From contig JAUCBJ010008099.1 in the NCBI GenBank assembly GCA_032718475.1, forward strand, positions 1 through 64,000: a stretch of 64,000 nt of DNA, written 5' to 3'. The notes beneath the pieces were generated by a model. The model was not told where the DNA came from and made no database searches. It was given only the letters and a program-made list of their open reading frames with translations. This DNA comes from Nemertoderma westbladi. Lineage: Eukaryota > Xenacoelomorpha > Nemertodermatida > Nemertodermatidae. Within the stretch, counting starts at the first letter, position 1. Every line of letters starts with the position of its first letter. Positions 41,576 through 52,569 of the stretch are shown piece after piece. The translations under genes and the position numbers were made by a program.

Positions 41576-41855
41576 CCACCTTGGTGTAGTGGTTGCATTG
41601 AATTCACATCTCCTGTAGGTCGTGGGTTCGATCCTCACATGGGCCAGGGCGGTTTTCGTTTCGGCACGAATGCTTTAAAGGGACCAGCCAGGGCGCATCT
41701 CTGCCTTGCATCCTTTAAGTGGTAGCTAAATGAGTACTGGAGTTTCCTCTGGGGAGTAAAGTTCTGGGGGGACCACACTGGAAATAAATCGTCAGACTTT
41801 GTGCATAATCCCTGGCCTAGCGGCCGAAGAAAATTTACTTTTACTTTTACTGGGC
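41566..41855 (+). mobile_element. tRNA-derived SINE (family B), best-preserved copy
   Basis: A box TTGGTGTAGTGGTTGCATTG (41581-41600) and B box GGGTTCGATCC (about 41624-41634), then GTTTCGGCACGAATGCTTTA, GGGCGCATCTCTGCCTTGCA, GTTCTGGGGGGACCACACTG and a TTTTAC-repeat tail. Intact boxes suggest it is the youngest of the three copies. Confidence 0.8.
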
Positions 41856-42559
41856 CCGACCTTCTTGCGTTCTACATCCTTGGGTAATATGGGGTTCTGT
41901 GGGGGTGATATAGTGTGAAACACTTGCCAGGTGTCTATGACTGCTTGCTTTGATTTTGGTGCAGCAAAATGGACCAAGCTTAAAACCCTCCCAAACCTTA
42001 ACACATGTGAACAGAACCATTGGCTGTACCCCTATTTTTACTATCTCCAGAAAACCCCGTGTACAGTGGTCAGGCCACATGGCCATTGACACCATATGTG
42101 AGAATGCACCACAGTATAAAAACGACAATCACCACCACATGTGATGCACCACTATCCAACCAACGCCATTGAATGGCCACCTGGGTATCATCACACAACA
42201 CACCAAATTTGACAACTCTGGATTTAATCGAAACTGGGTCAATATGATTAAGGTAATTGAAAATATCGCCGAGGAATGCCCCCAGTCTGCCCACACTGCT
42301 GTGGGGTAGTCTGCCACACACACCATAATGGCCACACCTATGAGATTAGGAACTTTACAATGACAGTTTCACTTCATTGTCAAAACCCAAGTCTACTCCA
42401 TAATCCTGCCCCTCATGCAACTATTAGCTGCTACTGCCGTGTTGAATTGCCACATAAAGAAACTGTTTTTGACATAATGTTATCACAAACTCCTGGCTTT
42501 AACAGACATGGTTACCAGCCAATAATTTCTCAGGCTTCTTCTTCTTCTTAGGCTTCTCT

Positions 42560-43984
42560 AGTAAGTTGTTAATAAGAACTGACTCCGACTGGGTGAATTG
42601 TTGTGGCATTGTTTCTGAATCTCAAAGTATTGTAACATAGTGCAAAGCCAATCATGTATTGTTCTATATAACTCTATAAATTCTTAATTATAAAACACAA
42701 AACAGGGGAATTTAGATAATTAGCATGAAAATATGATAAATTCTGTATGAGCATGAGAGCGTCCAGTCATAATGTGGTATCTCACAAAGGTGGGAAAAAC
42801 ACAGCCTGTTTATGTGATAATGAGATTTGAGAATCAGACACTTCGGGGATCTACACCATGTGTGTGTGTATTAAAGCATCATAAAACTGTCTTTGGAACC
42901 CCATTACCTATAATTGGACCATTACAGTTAGTGCTTCTCCGATTTTCACTAATAAAGCCTTATACCCTACCCCCCTGCGCCCTGGCGGCCCAATAGATGA
43001 GGAACGCGGGTGATATCAGGTGTCCCAGTTGCACGAGTTAATCTCGTTTGCAGGCTGGGTGTAATCTATTCCCCCTAGGTTTCCGAATGGAATACAGATT
43101 GTAGAGCTGCAGGTTCGCGTTGTTAGTAAAAGGCAAATAATTAGATTTTCGGTTCCTTCTATATTAGCATACAGCTGTTAGTAGTGCTGTTTTTTTTTTA
43201 TTTACATATGTTTTTTCATAATAAAAGGTTGCAAGTAAAATCAATTCCGACTGTCTGCACCTAACTCTACAAGTACACTATCATTGTATTGTGTATTAAA
43301 AAAACAACCGATTTTTATAATTTTTATATTAATCAATTATCAGACATGTGTTGGGACCTGTTTTCAAAGGGGTGAAACAGTATATATACCTCATGGAATA
43401 TAAATGTTAGACATATTTTCGGTCTACCGGTTAACGCTCATAAATACATAGTTGATAACTTAGTATATTTCACCATCCTATGTTAATGTTACTTTCTAGG
43501 TTTGTTACTTTTGCAAGTAAGTTGCATATCTCTAGCAAGCCTTGCGTGCGGTTTCTGTCAGCTACTGCTTTATTTAACTGTGCTTCTCGTAGTGGTGCTA
43601 ACCTTCGGCGTATTGCTAATTTATGTGGTTCATATGATCTCAATAAACTAAATAAGTCACTTGTACTTAGCAATGTTAGTTACGCCCCTTGTCCTTCAAG
43701 TGTAGGTGGAAGTTAGAATTTTGTAAAGAACTAATTAATTGATTGTCGGTTACGTATAAGCAATGTTGATAATACTTCACAAGATGAAATTTCAGAACTA
43801 TTAAATTACATATCTGTTAAACTGATTAATTAATGCTTGCACCATTTGTCGCCGTTTGATAGTTTATATGGTCGGTGGTTTGTATCACCGTTCAATATAT
43901 TATAATATGTCTATTATTAACTAATTAATTACTTATATTAACATTTTAACGTAGTGCTGTACTATCAGTATTTCCTGTCATGTA
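42560..43984. other. Spacer with one unassigned minus-strand frame
   Basis: Mostly AT-rich. On the minus strand, 43673 to 43470 reads a charged helical stretch (LRSYEPHKLAIRRRLAPLRE, then TQGLLEICNLLAKVTNLE) that looks protein-like but is short, overlaps an equally long plus-strand frame and is unrecognised. Confidence 0.25.
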
Positions 43985-44014
43985 TGAATAATAATAATAA
44001 TAATAATAATAATA
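43985..44014. repeat. AAT microsatellite
   Basis: About ten ATA/AAT repeats adjoining the TAG tail of the next RTE copy; possibly the insertion target. Confidence 0.9.
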
Positions 44015-44020
44015 GTAGGA

Positions 44021-44677
44021 CTACTACTACTACTACTAGGAACGCCATGCTGCATTCCAGCTGCATTTTTAAGAATGCTGTGCCAGCTTATTGACAAAAT
44101 TGCACCACCACAACTCCCTATCACCCATGACATTTGCTAGATCATCCGCATCTTCAAGGCCAGTGTCCTTTCAAATGCGTCTCAAGAAAGTCATGGGCTG
44201 TCCACCATGCTTATTCACTCCATGAGGCTGCCAAAGTACAAGATTATGCACTGGCTGGTCATTACGGCGAAAGCAATGTCCTGCAAAGCGGAGGCGATTT
44301 TGCTCTAGTGTCAAGCTTGGTGGAACCAATGAGACACCTCCAATGTTATATAGTGTCTGGTTGGAGATGTGTGCATTGTACTTGACACAATGAACCCGGC
44401 ATAGCATTCTTGTGAATGTGCCATCCAGAGATTTGGTGTGCTCAGCAGTTAGAGCCCAGCATGGACTCCCATAAAGGAGTACTGGAACTACTGCTGCTCT
44501 AAATAATTGGACCTTAAGTTTCCGATTAATTCTCGGTGACTTCCAAATCCTGGAAAGCCTATTCAAGGCTGCCCCTGCCTTTGGGACCCGAGTGTTTGGG
44601 TGATTACTGAGGCTAGTCTAGTGACTTGCCCCAGATTCACCAATGGCTTTGTTGGTCGGGGTGGAGCATGAGAGTAG
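44021..44677 (-). pseudogene. RTE LINE copy with large internal deletion
   Basis: Minus strand. The tail-proximal part, 44021 to about 44578, matches the 3' end of the full-length element (RIWKSPRINRKLKVQLFRAA, then to the TAG tail). At about 44578-44583 it jumps to sequence matching the 5' part of the element (complement of the text at roughly 16345-16440: ACTCGGGTCCC, CACTAGACTAGCCTC). About 2.4 kb including the endonuclease and RT core are missing. 5'-ward it ends near GAGAGTAGCC. This differs from ordinary 5' truncation. Confidence 0.85.
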
Positions 44678-44880
44678 CCCTATACTGGTAGTGGTAACTG
44701 GTCTAGGCATGGGGATGTCTGTAAATGAAATAAAGATATAGTAATATGGCAGAAATCAAGGCATTTTTGGCAGTAGGCATTTGCAATATTTCTATTAAAA
44801 AGAAAAAAAACACCAGTGTCCTGAATATCATTATATTTAGCAGACGTTTCTATTATATCACATAACCATCATCAGTTCGT

Positions 44881-45764
44881 GTAGGTATTGTGGATTGTAG
44901 GTATAGGACCTACAATTGTAGGTACTGTGGGTTGTGGGTACTATGGGTTGTAGGTGCTGTGGATTGTAGGTACTATGGGTTGTAGGTACTGTGGGTTGTA
45001 GGTACTGTGGGTTGTAGATACTGTGGGTTGTAGGTACTGTGGGTTGTTGGTACTATGGGTTGTTGGTACTGTGGGTTGTGGGTACTATGGGTTGTAGGTA
45101 CTATGGGTTGTAGGTACTGTGGGTTGTAGGTACTGTGGGTTGTAGGTACTGTGGGTTGTAGGTACTGTGGGTTGTAGGTACTATGGGTTGTAGGTACTGT
45201 GGGTTGTAGGTACTATGGGTTGTAGGTACTGTGGGTTGTAGGTACTATGGGTTGTAGGTACTGTGGGTTGTAGGTGCTGTGGATTGTAGGTACTGTGGGT
45301 TGTAGGTACTGTGGGTTGTAGGTACTATGGGTTGTAGGTACTATGGGTTGTAGGTATTGTGGATTGTAGGTCCTATGGGTTGTAGGTACTGTGGGTTGTG
45401 GGTATTGTGGATTGTAGGTACTGTGGCTTGTAGGTACTGTGGGTTGTAGGTACTGTGGGTTGTAGGTACTGTGGGTTGTAGATACTGTGGGTTGTAGGTA
45501 CTGTGGGTTGTAGGTACTATGGGTTGTAGGTACTGTGGGTTGTAGGTACTATGGGTTGTAGGTATTGTGGATTGTTGTTACGATGGGTTGTAGGTACTGT
45601 GGGTTGTAGGTACTGTGGGTTGTAGGTACTATGGGTTGTAGGTACTGTGGGTTGTAGGTATTGTGGATTGTTGTTACGATGGGTTGTAGGTACTATGGGT
45701 TGTAGGTACTGTGGGTTGTATGTCCTTCGGGTTGTTGGTCCTATGGGTTGTAGGTACTGTGGGT
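44881..45764. repeat. 16-bp minisatellite (array 1)
   Basis: About 55 units of GTGGGTTGTAGGTACT with A/G and C/A variants (CTATGG versus CTGTGG). Period 16, so on the minus strand three units encode a 16-residue NPQYLQPIVPTTH repeat; this is not evidence of a gene. The same unit forms the array at 57551-57960. Confidence 0.95.
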
Positions 45765-46041
45765 GTATCCCTGTAGGACACAAATTCAAAGCATGTTAGG
45801 ACCTGTGAACCTAACAGGTATCTTGATTTCTCAGATTCAAGCCTTGAGAGCTAGTGATTGTTATCACATGGTTTTCACTAGTTCTGAATAAAGCTAAATA
45901 GGAATGGTAATTTATGCACAATAATAATAGGTTGAAAACAAACTCGACTTACAATAAACTCGACTCTTACAAGTTATAATTGTATAATTCGCCCGAACAA
46001 CTAATGTAATGTTAATATAATTAATTTAATTTTAAACTCAC
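45765..46041 (-). other. Start of the K2P gene's first intron
   Basis: Follows the donor GTGAGT at 46036-46041. The minisatellite and the RTE copy would then lie inside the intron, if downstream exons are at lower coordinates. Confidence 0.6.
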
Positions 46042-46408
46042 CTATAGTTGTGAGACATGTTATTGTAAAAAGGAATGAGGTACCGAAGTCCCATGTAACT
46101 GCGTTTTTTGGACCTTCTTTACTAAAAATTACATCATGAAATGGTTTCGCTTTTATAACTTTATCAACTAATTCTTCTAAATCATCCGTTGTAACAGAGT
46201 TGTGTCTCTTTTGAAACTGTTCAAAATACAATCTAATGTCTTGGCGAATGTGCTCTTCTTCCGTTTTTTCTAAGAGTTGGAATATGGCAGCTCCAGAACC
46301 GAGGTAAAATATCAGCGCAAGAAAGAAACATGCCGGACGTTTAAGTTCAATGCCGTGTTGCTCCATCAAGAGACTCAACTTGAGTCTGACGTTGGCGAGT
46401 AGATTCAT
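46042..46408 (-). CDS. Two-pore-domain potassium (K2P) channel, first coding exon
   Basis: Encodes 122 codons plus one base of a K2P channel, a membrane protein that sets background potassium conductance. The frame starts MNLLANVRLKLSLLMEQHG; the first membrane helix is FFLALIFYLGSGAAIFQLLE (about residues 27-48), followed by an extracellular cap-like helix region (EEEHIRQDIRLYFEQFQK), then the first pore helix and filter, WDFGTSFLFTITCLTTIG (about 105-122). The exon ends exactly at a donor, ACTATAG|GTGAGTTT, splitting the first glycine of the GYG filter after its first base. A phase-1 intron at this codon is widely shared by K2P genes, which strongly supports the exon. Later exons (rest of TM2, pore 2, TM3-4) should lie at lower coordinates; I found none and they may be beyond the window. 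Subfamily not assigned. Confidence 0.85.
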
Positions 46409-47839
46409 TGTTTAGATGGATCGGTGGGTTGTGAGTATTACAGTTGTATAGAAAGAAGTGTACAGTAGTGCAGTTTTATAGATGGCCAAATATTTATATC
46501 TTTTTACTTGCTGAACAGGTCTTGCTTTGATGGATGAGATGCTATTTGTCTGAAAAGTGTTTCTATGTCCATATATCCCTGGCAATCAGTTGGTGGAATG
46601 ATAGTTCGGATTTAGACAAAATTGAGGATGTTCCTGGGAGATAAAATAAATTTATAGTGTAGTAAAATATAATCTCACAGTAAAATATTATTTCTTATCT
46701 AATGATACCACCGGTGACCTGGGCAAGAACCTACCTACAGAGACTATTATGTCATTAGGTACCCCCACATGTATGATGCCTAGAGCCCTGTTGGCTAGGC
46801 CTATTATTTAATGTTACAGACTATAAAAACATCTCAGAGTGGCAAACATAGCCATAGGGAATATTATTAAACCATTAACGGACAAGTAATTAAATGGCAA
46901 CCAAAATACTAGCACACAACGCAGTACGTGATAATTTCGCCTAACAATCCCATTATCGAGGTGGTGTGCACTGTACCCTAAGGTGCTAAGTTGACAACAG
47001 TTTCCGCAATATATAATGTGGTGTTAGATACAGATTCGGTTCGGGTTCCACTTGATGCTAGCCACAATGTTCAATAGGAACTTCAATAGGAATCAAATTA
47101 TTCCCTACCTCGTTTTTGACGGATCCAAGAAGTGGATGTCCTTATTTCTCACGCGTGTTTGTTTGTTTGTTTGTTTGTACACACAACTTCTTGCACTTAA
47201 TGTTGATGGAATTGGATGGAATTTTGATGATAGGTTCATTATCGACACCCCATTAGGAGCACCTATTGGACATGCTTTCTGCAAAATTTCGCTTTTCGTT
47301 TAGAAATGTAGGAGAAGATACATTTCTAACAAACAGTTTTTTTAGATATGCCCTACAATATTATACTAATTATACTATTATCATAAAGACTAGCCGTATA
47401 TCGTTGCCAATATTATCCAATCCTATTACAGGTTCAGTGTAGAGGTAAGTAGCAGTGTAATTGAGAGAGCTGTCTGCTCCATATTGACAAATATTGGATT
47501 CTCATTCGTTATTACATATTACGCTGGCCTGCTTACAGTATGCGCGTAATTCATTACAACAAACAATAAAATAATAATTGTGTTGTACAGACGATACTAT
47601 GCCCAATGTTTCGTTTTGAGTTTTTCGTTATTAGGCTTCCCTGCATAGGCGCGTAATTAATTACAACAATAATATTTATAGCAATGGATCCGTCCATATT
47701 GCCAGCTCTCGCTGGCAAGCTTGTTTAATATATTACTCAGAAGTAATTAAATATTGAATGCGTAAAGAGTCGCCCCAGTCATTCAGCCAATGATGTGTCT
47801 CGCCAAGGTGTGCATTCTTGCCCTGGTCACTACCATCCT
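46409..47839. other. Upstream region of the K2P exon, then spacer
   Basis: Probably contains the 5' UTR or promoter of the K2P gene just above 46408, but no element can be pinned down. A short repeated phrase, GCGCGTAATTCATTACAACAA, recurs at 47652 as GCGCGTAATTAATTACAACA. Confidence 0.4.
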
Positions 47840-48740
47840 TGAATGGTTGGGTGCAATCTTCGCCCACGTACTACTAGGATCGGCATGCTGCATTGCAGCT
47901 GCATTTTTAAGAATGCTGTGCCGGCTTATCGACAAAATTGCACCGCCACAACTCCCTATCACCCATGACATTTGCTAGATCATCCGCATCTTCAAGGCCA
48001 GTGTCCTTTAAGATGCGTCTCAAGAAAGTCATGGGCTGTCCACCATGCTTATTCACTCCATGAGGCTGCCAAAGTACAAGATTATGCACTGGTTGGTCCT
48101 CACGGCGAAAGCAATGTCCTGCAAAGCGGAGGCGATTTTGTTCTAGTGTCAAGCTTAGGGGAACCAATGAGACACCTCCAATGTTATATAGTGTCTGGTT
48201 GGAGATGTGTGCATTGTACTTGACACAATGAACCCGGCGTAGCATTCTTGTGAATGTGCCATCCTGAGATTTGGTGTCCTCAGCATGGATTCCCATAGAG
48301 GAGTACTGGAACTACTGCTGCTCTAAATAATCGGACCTTAAGTTTCCGATTAATTCTCGGTTACTTCCAAATCCTGGAAAGCCTATTCAAGGCTGCCTAT
48401 GCCTTTCCCTTACTTCGCCCACGTACAACCTTCGCCGCGTCCAATCTTCGTCCGGGGGAAACCTTCGCCCTCAAGGCAATCTTCGCCCGCGAGCAACCTT
48501 CGCCCAATAAGATTAGTGTTAGTAACCATTTTAGTTACAAATTGAGGGAAAGGAGCAGGATACATAAACGGCCTTTTTCTAACGAAAACAATAATTATTT
48601 ATTGGGCGAAGGTTGCTCGCGGGCGAAGATTGCCTGCGGGCGAATCTTTCCACTGGGCGATAGTTGCTCATTTTGAGGGCGAAGATTGCTCCGGGCGAAG
48701 AATGGATGTGGGCGGGGCTTTTTTTGCGGGCGAAGTTTGC
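47840..48740. mobile_element. Fold-back element with GGGCGAAGATTGC repeats, split by an RTE copy
   Basis: Both arms consist of short degenerate repeats of (C)AACCTTCGCCC / AATCTTCGCCC (left) and GGGCGAAGGTTGC / GGGCGAAGATTGC (right). The inner 35 bp are a perfect inverted repeat (48476-48510 and 48599-48633) around an 88-nt loop. The left arm is interrupted by the RTE fragment at 47871-48412. No transposase frame. Ends are uncertain: the repeats fade near 47840 and 48740. It resembles fold-back transposons by organisation. Confidence 0.7.
47871..48412 (-). pseudogene. RTE LINE, 5'-truncated copy inside the fold-back element
   Basis: Minus strand; matches the last ~540 bp of the full-length element to the TAG tail (CTACTAGG at 47871). 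A 13-14 bp duplication, CTTCGCCCACGTAC, occurs at 47858-47871 and 48413-48426. A short internal deletion removes the CAGTTAGAGCCCAG segment near 48285. Confidence 0.9.
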
Positions 48741-50269
48741 TGCGTTCCTCCTTGGATTCCATTGTCGTCCGCGTTCAACTAGGTGTTGGACAGTGAGTTC
48801 AACACATTCCCCCTTGCAAGCGGCTCAACAGAAAGAATGAAAGCATTGGTAGCAAAAATATAAGGGACATGGTGTTTTAGGGATGGGAGCTACTGGCGCA
48901 GTTTTGAAGTGGATAAAATAAACTGAACTGGCGGTGTGCGTGCATGTTGTGGGTTTGAAACGCCGCAACCTTCGCACAAACAGATTGGTTTCGTGAACTC
49001 GGCACTTCTTTACTTAACTTGCTTGTCTATCCAAAATTTAAACGATTAATTTTTAATTCAATATTCAATATTAACAATAATTAATGTCTTTATTTTTCAA
49101 TAATTTAATATGTCGTGTTTGATAGGCGTCTCAAGTAGGCCATGTTAAAGGTCGAAATTTACACCACCACACACTGCTTGATTTAATTCAAATATCATTA
49201 ATCTTAATTATATTTTTTAAAATAATTTTATTTACATTTTATGTTTTAATATTATTATATTGTACAAATTATGCATACAACAATGCATTTCATCAATTGA
49301 TCAAATATATAATGTATTGTGCTTAATACTAGGTTTACGCCAGCTTGGGACATTACACTTCTATTGAATTGTTGTTTCAATCAATTTTTATGAAGAAAAC
49401 AAAATAAAGAGCATATTTTGTATTGGCAATTTTTCCGGGTAATCGATTTAAGTTCAATTACTGGTACTTCATTGACAAAGCAACCCCATGATGGCTAAGG
49501 TGATTCTATGGCTAATGGATTATATAAGTATAATAATACAGTATATTATTTATTATGGCGAGAGAAAGAAGTCAATCATTTATTCTTCATCAGACAAATA
49601 AAACTAATAATTAGGTGGGGAAGCGAATTTTTTTTATCAGTTTCTTCCCATTCATTTTCAGAGACAATCAACTTCTATATCTATGTTCAATAGGTAACGT
49701 GTCTACTGCAACATACTGTACACGTTCGTGTGGCTTTCGCGCAGCACGAGGCTCATTTATGTGATACAAATTAAAATTGAGCAATTCTATCACAAAATCG
49801 GTATTTAAGAAATTGACCAAACCGCAAATAAATCATAGAGGGGAAAGTAGCTCGCGCTCAACCCCCTCTTAATCTGCACCCCAGCCCAAAGGCGCACATA
49901 GGATAGATGACAGGCAGGTATTAACAGAACATTTGTGTTTTTGTTTTAAAAGTAATATATTTTAGGCGTGGCTGCGACCCAACTTGTAAGAAATATCATA
50001 ACTTACGTTATGCCGTTTTAGTATTGATACTGAAATATTAATTTACCATGTCGATGTCTCAACAAAATTATTTAGCTATATTTATTCTAAAGAATCTCCA
50101 TTAAATACTCAGCCAATCATTTTGCGAGATAAACAATATGCAAGCTGTCTTATTACTCTAGGGCCTAACACTATTGCATGTCCTATATAATTACACTTTG
50201 CTGGAATAGTGGTGAGATGGAACTGTTTGGACTGATTCCTAGCCAAGCAAACACACTGGACGTGTTCTA
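48741..50269. other. Spacer with a TIR-element end fragment
   Basis: Mostly AT-rich. At 49722-49755 the text CACGTTCGTGTGGCTTTCGC then GCAGCACGAGG matches the left end of the TIR family described at 1217. No gene seen. Confidence 0.4.
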
Positions 50270-50715
50270 GCACATATCGGACAAGTACGTTTCAGTTAAA
50301 TCAATGATTGCACTTTGAGATATTTCGCCCTATAGAGGCAGACAAGAGAACGGCAGACGGATGAGCCTCCTTTGAACGACACAGTTAATGGCCTAGTACA
50401 AATATGCCAAGTTTCAGCTAGAACGAGTTTAAAGCAAAGAAATGTGAGGATATTTAATGTCTAGACATGTAGCCCTCTAGCGAGAGACTGATGATTTGAT
50501 GGTGTCTGAAAGTCCCTAAAAACTAAACTTATGGTCTTATTGATGGCTACTAATTTTCGACTCGACAGCTTTAAATCAGACGAAGTTATAATTAAGTCAA
50601 AATCGTAGCGACGATGATGACATACAGTAACATTGAATGAACTATTTGCCATAATTGACCTACCCTCCTAAGAAATAGCATCAGTTCGCAAAGGCTCCAC
50701 CAACTTCGTGGCTCG
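50270..50715. repeat. Dispersed repeat, second copy of 6310-6640
   Basis: Block-by-block match: GATATTTCGCCCTATAGAGG, GACGGATGAGCCTCCTTTGA, CAAGTTTCAG, ATGTAGCCCTCTAGCG, and a terminal CCAACTTCGTGGCTCGG. Confidence 0.6.
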
Positions 50716-51630
50716 GACTCCATACCCCATGCTATATAAACTGTATTCCATCGATACACAATCATATATTAATTCGCTAGGTGGTGTCAAATTATTATTC
50801 TGCAATTTCGTACTTGTATAGTACAGCAGTACCGTACCGGTAGGCCTATGTCACTCTTCGTCGGAGTCTCTAGCCGATCCCCAATTAAATGTCTTAACTT
50901 TTCAATTTCGTCAAAGATAGACTTTATAATTCTCTACAAGCAACCAAAATATCAGCTAGTCAGGTCTGGAGGAGCCTTGATGCATCACAATTGTAATCCA
51001 TTATTACATTCCACAGGTAGCTTTATACTGTGCTTACGACTTAAGACACATACGAATTTGGAAAACATTTTGAAAACTGCCATTCTGTAGTATTTATAAC
51101 CGTTCGCAGATTGCTCACAGTGCTTAGTTCCCCACTCGAAGTGAGAAAAAATGTTGAATCTTGTCAAAAATAAATGAATTTCTTACCACAAGCAAAATAT
51201 TTACTGTTTATATAAAATGTATTTGAAATACTCTGCGCACTAATTAAGCGACTAATCAATTATTTGTGTTAACAAAAACACTCATCAGTGAAAGCTAAGG
51301 GTGCGCCTGTCTAACTAGATCGATTCAGTCCCAAACTTACCAACAACCCAATGATATTAAAATCGATTGTTCGTTAGCAATTTATATTCAAAATTCACCT
51401 AATAAACAGCCTGTAGATCAATAAAGGCGGTGGGTAGTTTGATGTTATTCCTGTTCCTGGAATACTGTAGAAGTTCGATCCTCATGGGAAATGCGAAGAA
51501 AGAAAGAAAGAATGGGGAGAAAGATAAGGTTGACGTCTGCAAACTACTATATATATATATTGTTAATTCTTAAATGAGAAATAGGTCATCTTTTAACAAA
51601 CATTACTTTTTTATTTTAATGATATACAAT

Positions 51631-51867
51631 TCAACTGGGATTGGTATATGTTGGGTGTTGGTTTGTGCTGATGAACAAATTCACAACGGTCTTCACGTAT
51701 CTGCAGCATAGCAGTCCCATCATCATGATTAATCCTGCACACACCACACACAATAAAAAGAGTACCGATAATTCTTCCGACCTGGACATTTCCGAACCAT
51801 CAACTTCAAAAAATATATTTACTGAATCATTGTCTGAATTATTGTCCCTGTGAGAATTGTCCGGCAT
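51631..51867 (-). CDS. Candidate small single-pass membrane protein, 78 aa
   Basis: Not a family I recognise. The frame runs from ATG at 51867 to TGA at 51631 on the minus strand. The N-terminus is acidic and Asn/Ser-rich (MPDNSHRDNNSDNDSVNI); residues 33-55 form one hydrophobic segment (SVLFLLCVVCAGLIMMMGLL) followed by Cys-Cys-Arg and a Lys, giving a likely membrane anchor with cytosolic positive charge and possible palmitoylation. A polyadenylation-like AATAAA lies about 20 nt after the stop (complement near 51612-51618). The ATG sits in the loop of a perfect 9-bp hairpin (51854-51877), and an upstream ATG opens an overlapping 13-codon reading frame. Could be a single-exon gene, a terminal exon or chance. 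Confidence 0.4.
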   Translation of the reverse strand: MPDNSHRDNNSDNDSVNIFFEVDGSEMSRSEELSVLFLLCVVCAGLIMMMGLLCCRYVKTVVNLFISTNQHPTYTNPS

Positions 51868-52091
51868 AGGACAATTCCATCCTAGGATATTTTATATTAA
51901 TTATACTAATAATAGTTGTTAATGCAGCGTCATTTAAATTACTGTAACTACATTATTTATTCCAAAATTGTAACATTACTCAACGCCGTTAGTATTAACA
52001 GCGAGTTATTATTTAGCACTTTATAACTTTTGAGGACATTACAGCATTGTATTGGCCTGTACATTTCGTATTGTATTTGGTGTTATCAGTG

Positions 52092-52120
52092 AAGTAATGT
52101 CCCCTTAGTGGACATTACTT
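52092..52120. repeat. 11-bp perfect inverted repeat
   Basis: AAGTAATGTCC and GGACATTACTT separated by 7 bases. Related phrases CATTACTCAACGCCGTTA (about 51972) and CATTACTTAACGCCGTCA (about 52113) suggest a small decayed element. Confidence 0.6.
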
Positions 52121-52442
52121 AACGCCGTCATTGGTTTCCATGTACACAATACGTGGAAATTTGCCTAACAGCCAGATAGGCCTACAACTGCATTAACTAC
52201 CGGTAGGCGGGGTATAGCTATTAATAACCAGTTATTATTGTTAGTTATTATAGTTAGAATATTATTATAACATGGCACCAAACGCCACCATAAATATAAG
52301 CTAACCTTTTTATAACATAATTTATGTCATTTTTACATTTATTTATACAGCAACTAATTTAATTTGTGCAGTTTCTATCACTTATAATGTATATATACAA
52401 TCATTTCGTAATGTTAAAATTTTGGAATAAAACTACATACAT

Positions 52443-52569
52443 ACTTGTTGCAAAGTACTTTACAGTGTTCTGATCCTCGTGGCTTTATTTTCACTCACTC
52501 ACTAACGTTCGTTCGTGTAACAAAGCCACTCGGATCATCACACTGTAAAGTGCTACTTTACACACAAGT
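52443..52569. repeat. Short fold-back element, ~45-bp arms
   Basis: Left arm 52443-52489 (ACTTGTTGCAAAGTACTTTA, CAGTGTTCTGATCC, GTGGCTTT) is the near-complement of 52519-52569, enclosing a 30-nt loop with TCACTCACTCAC and GTTCGTTCG. A compact MITE or hairpin-forming transcript; no coding potential. Confidence 0.75.

Noticed and set aside
45517-45789. A Pro/Gln/Tyr-rich minus-strand frame (NPQYLQPIVPTTH repeats)
   Set aside because: It is a translation of the 16-bp minisatellite; the unit encodes the repeat in all frames equally.
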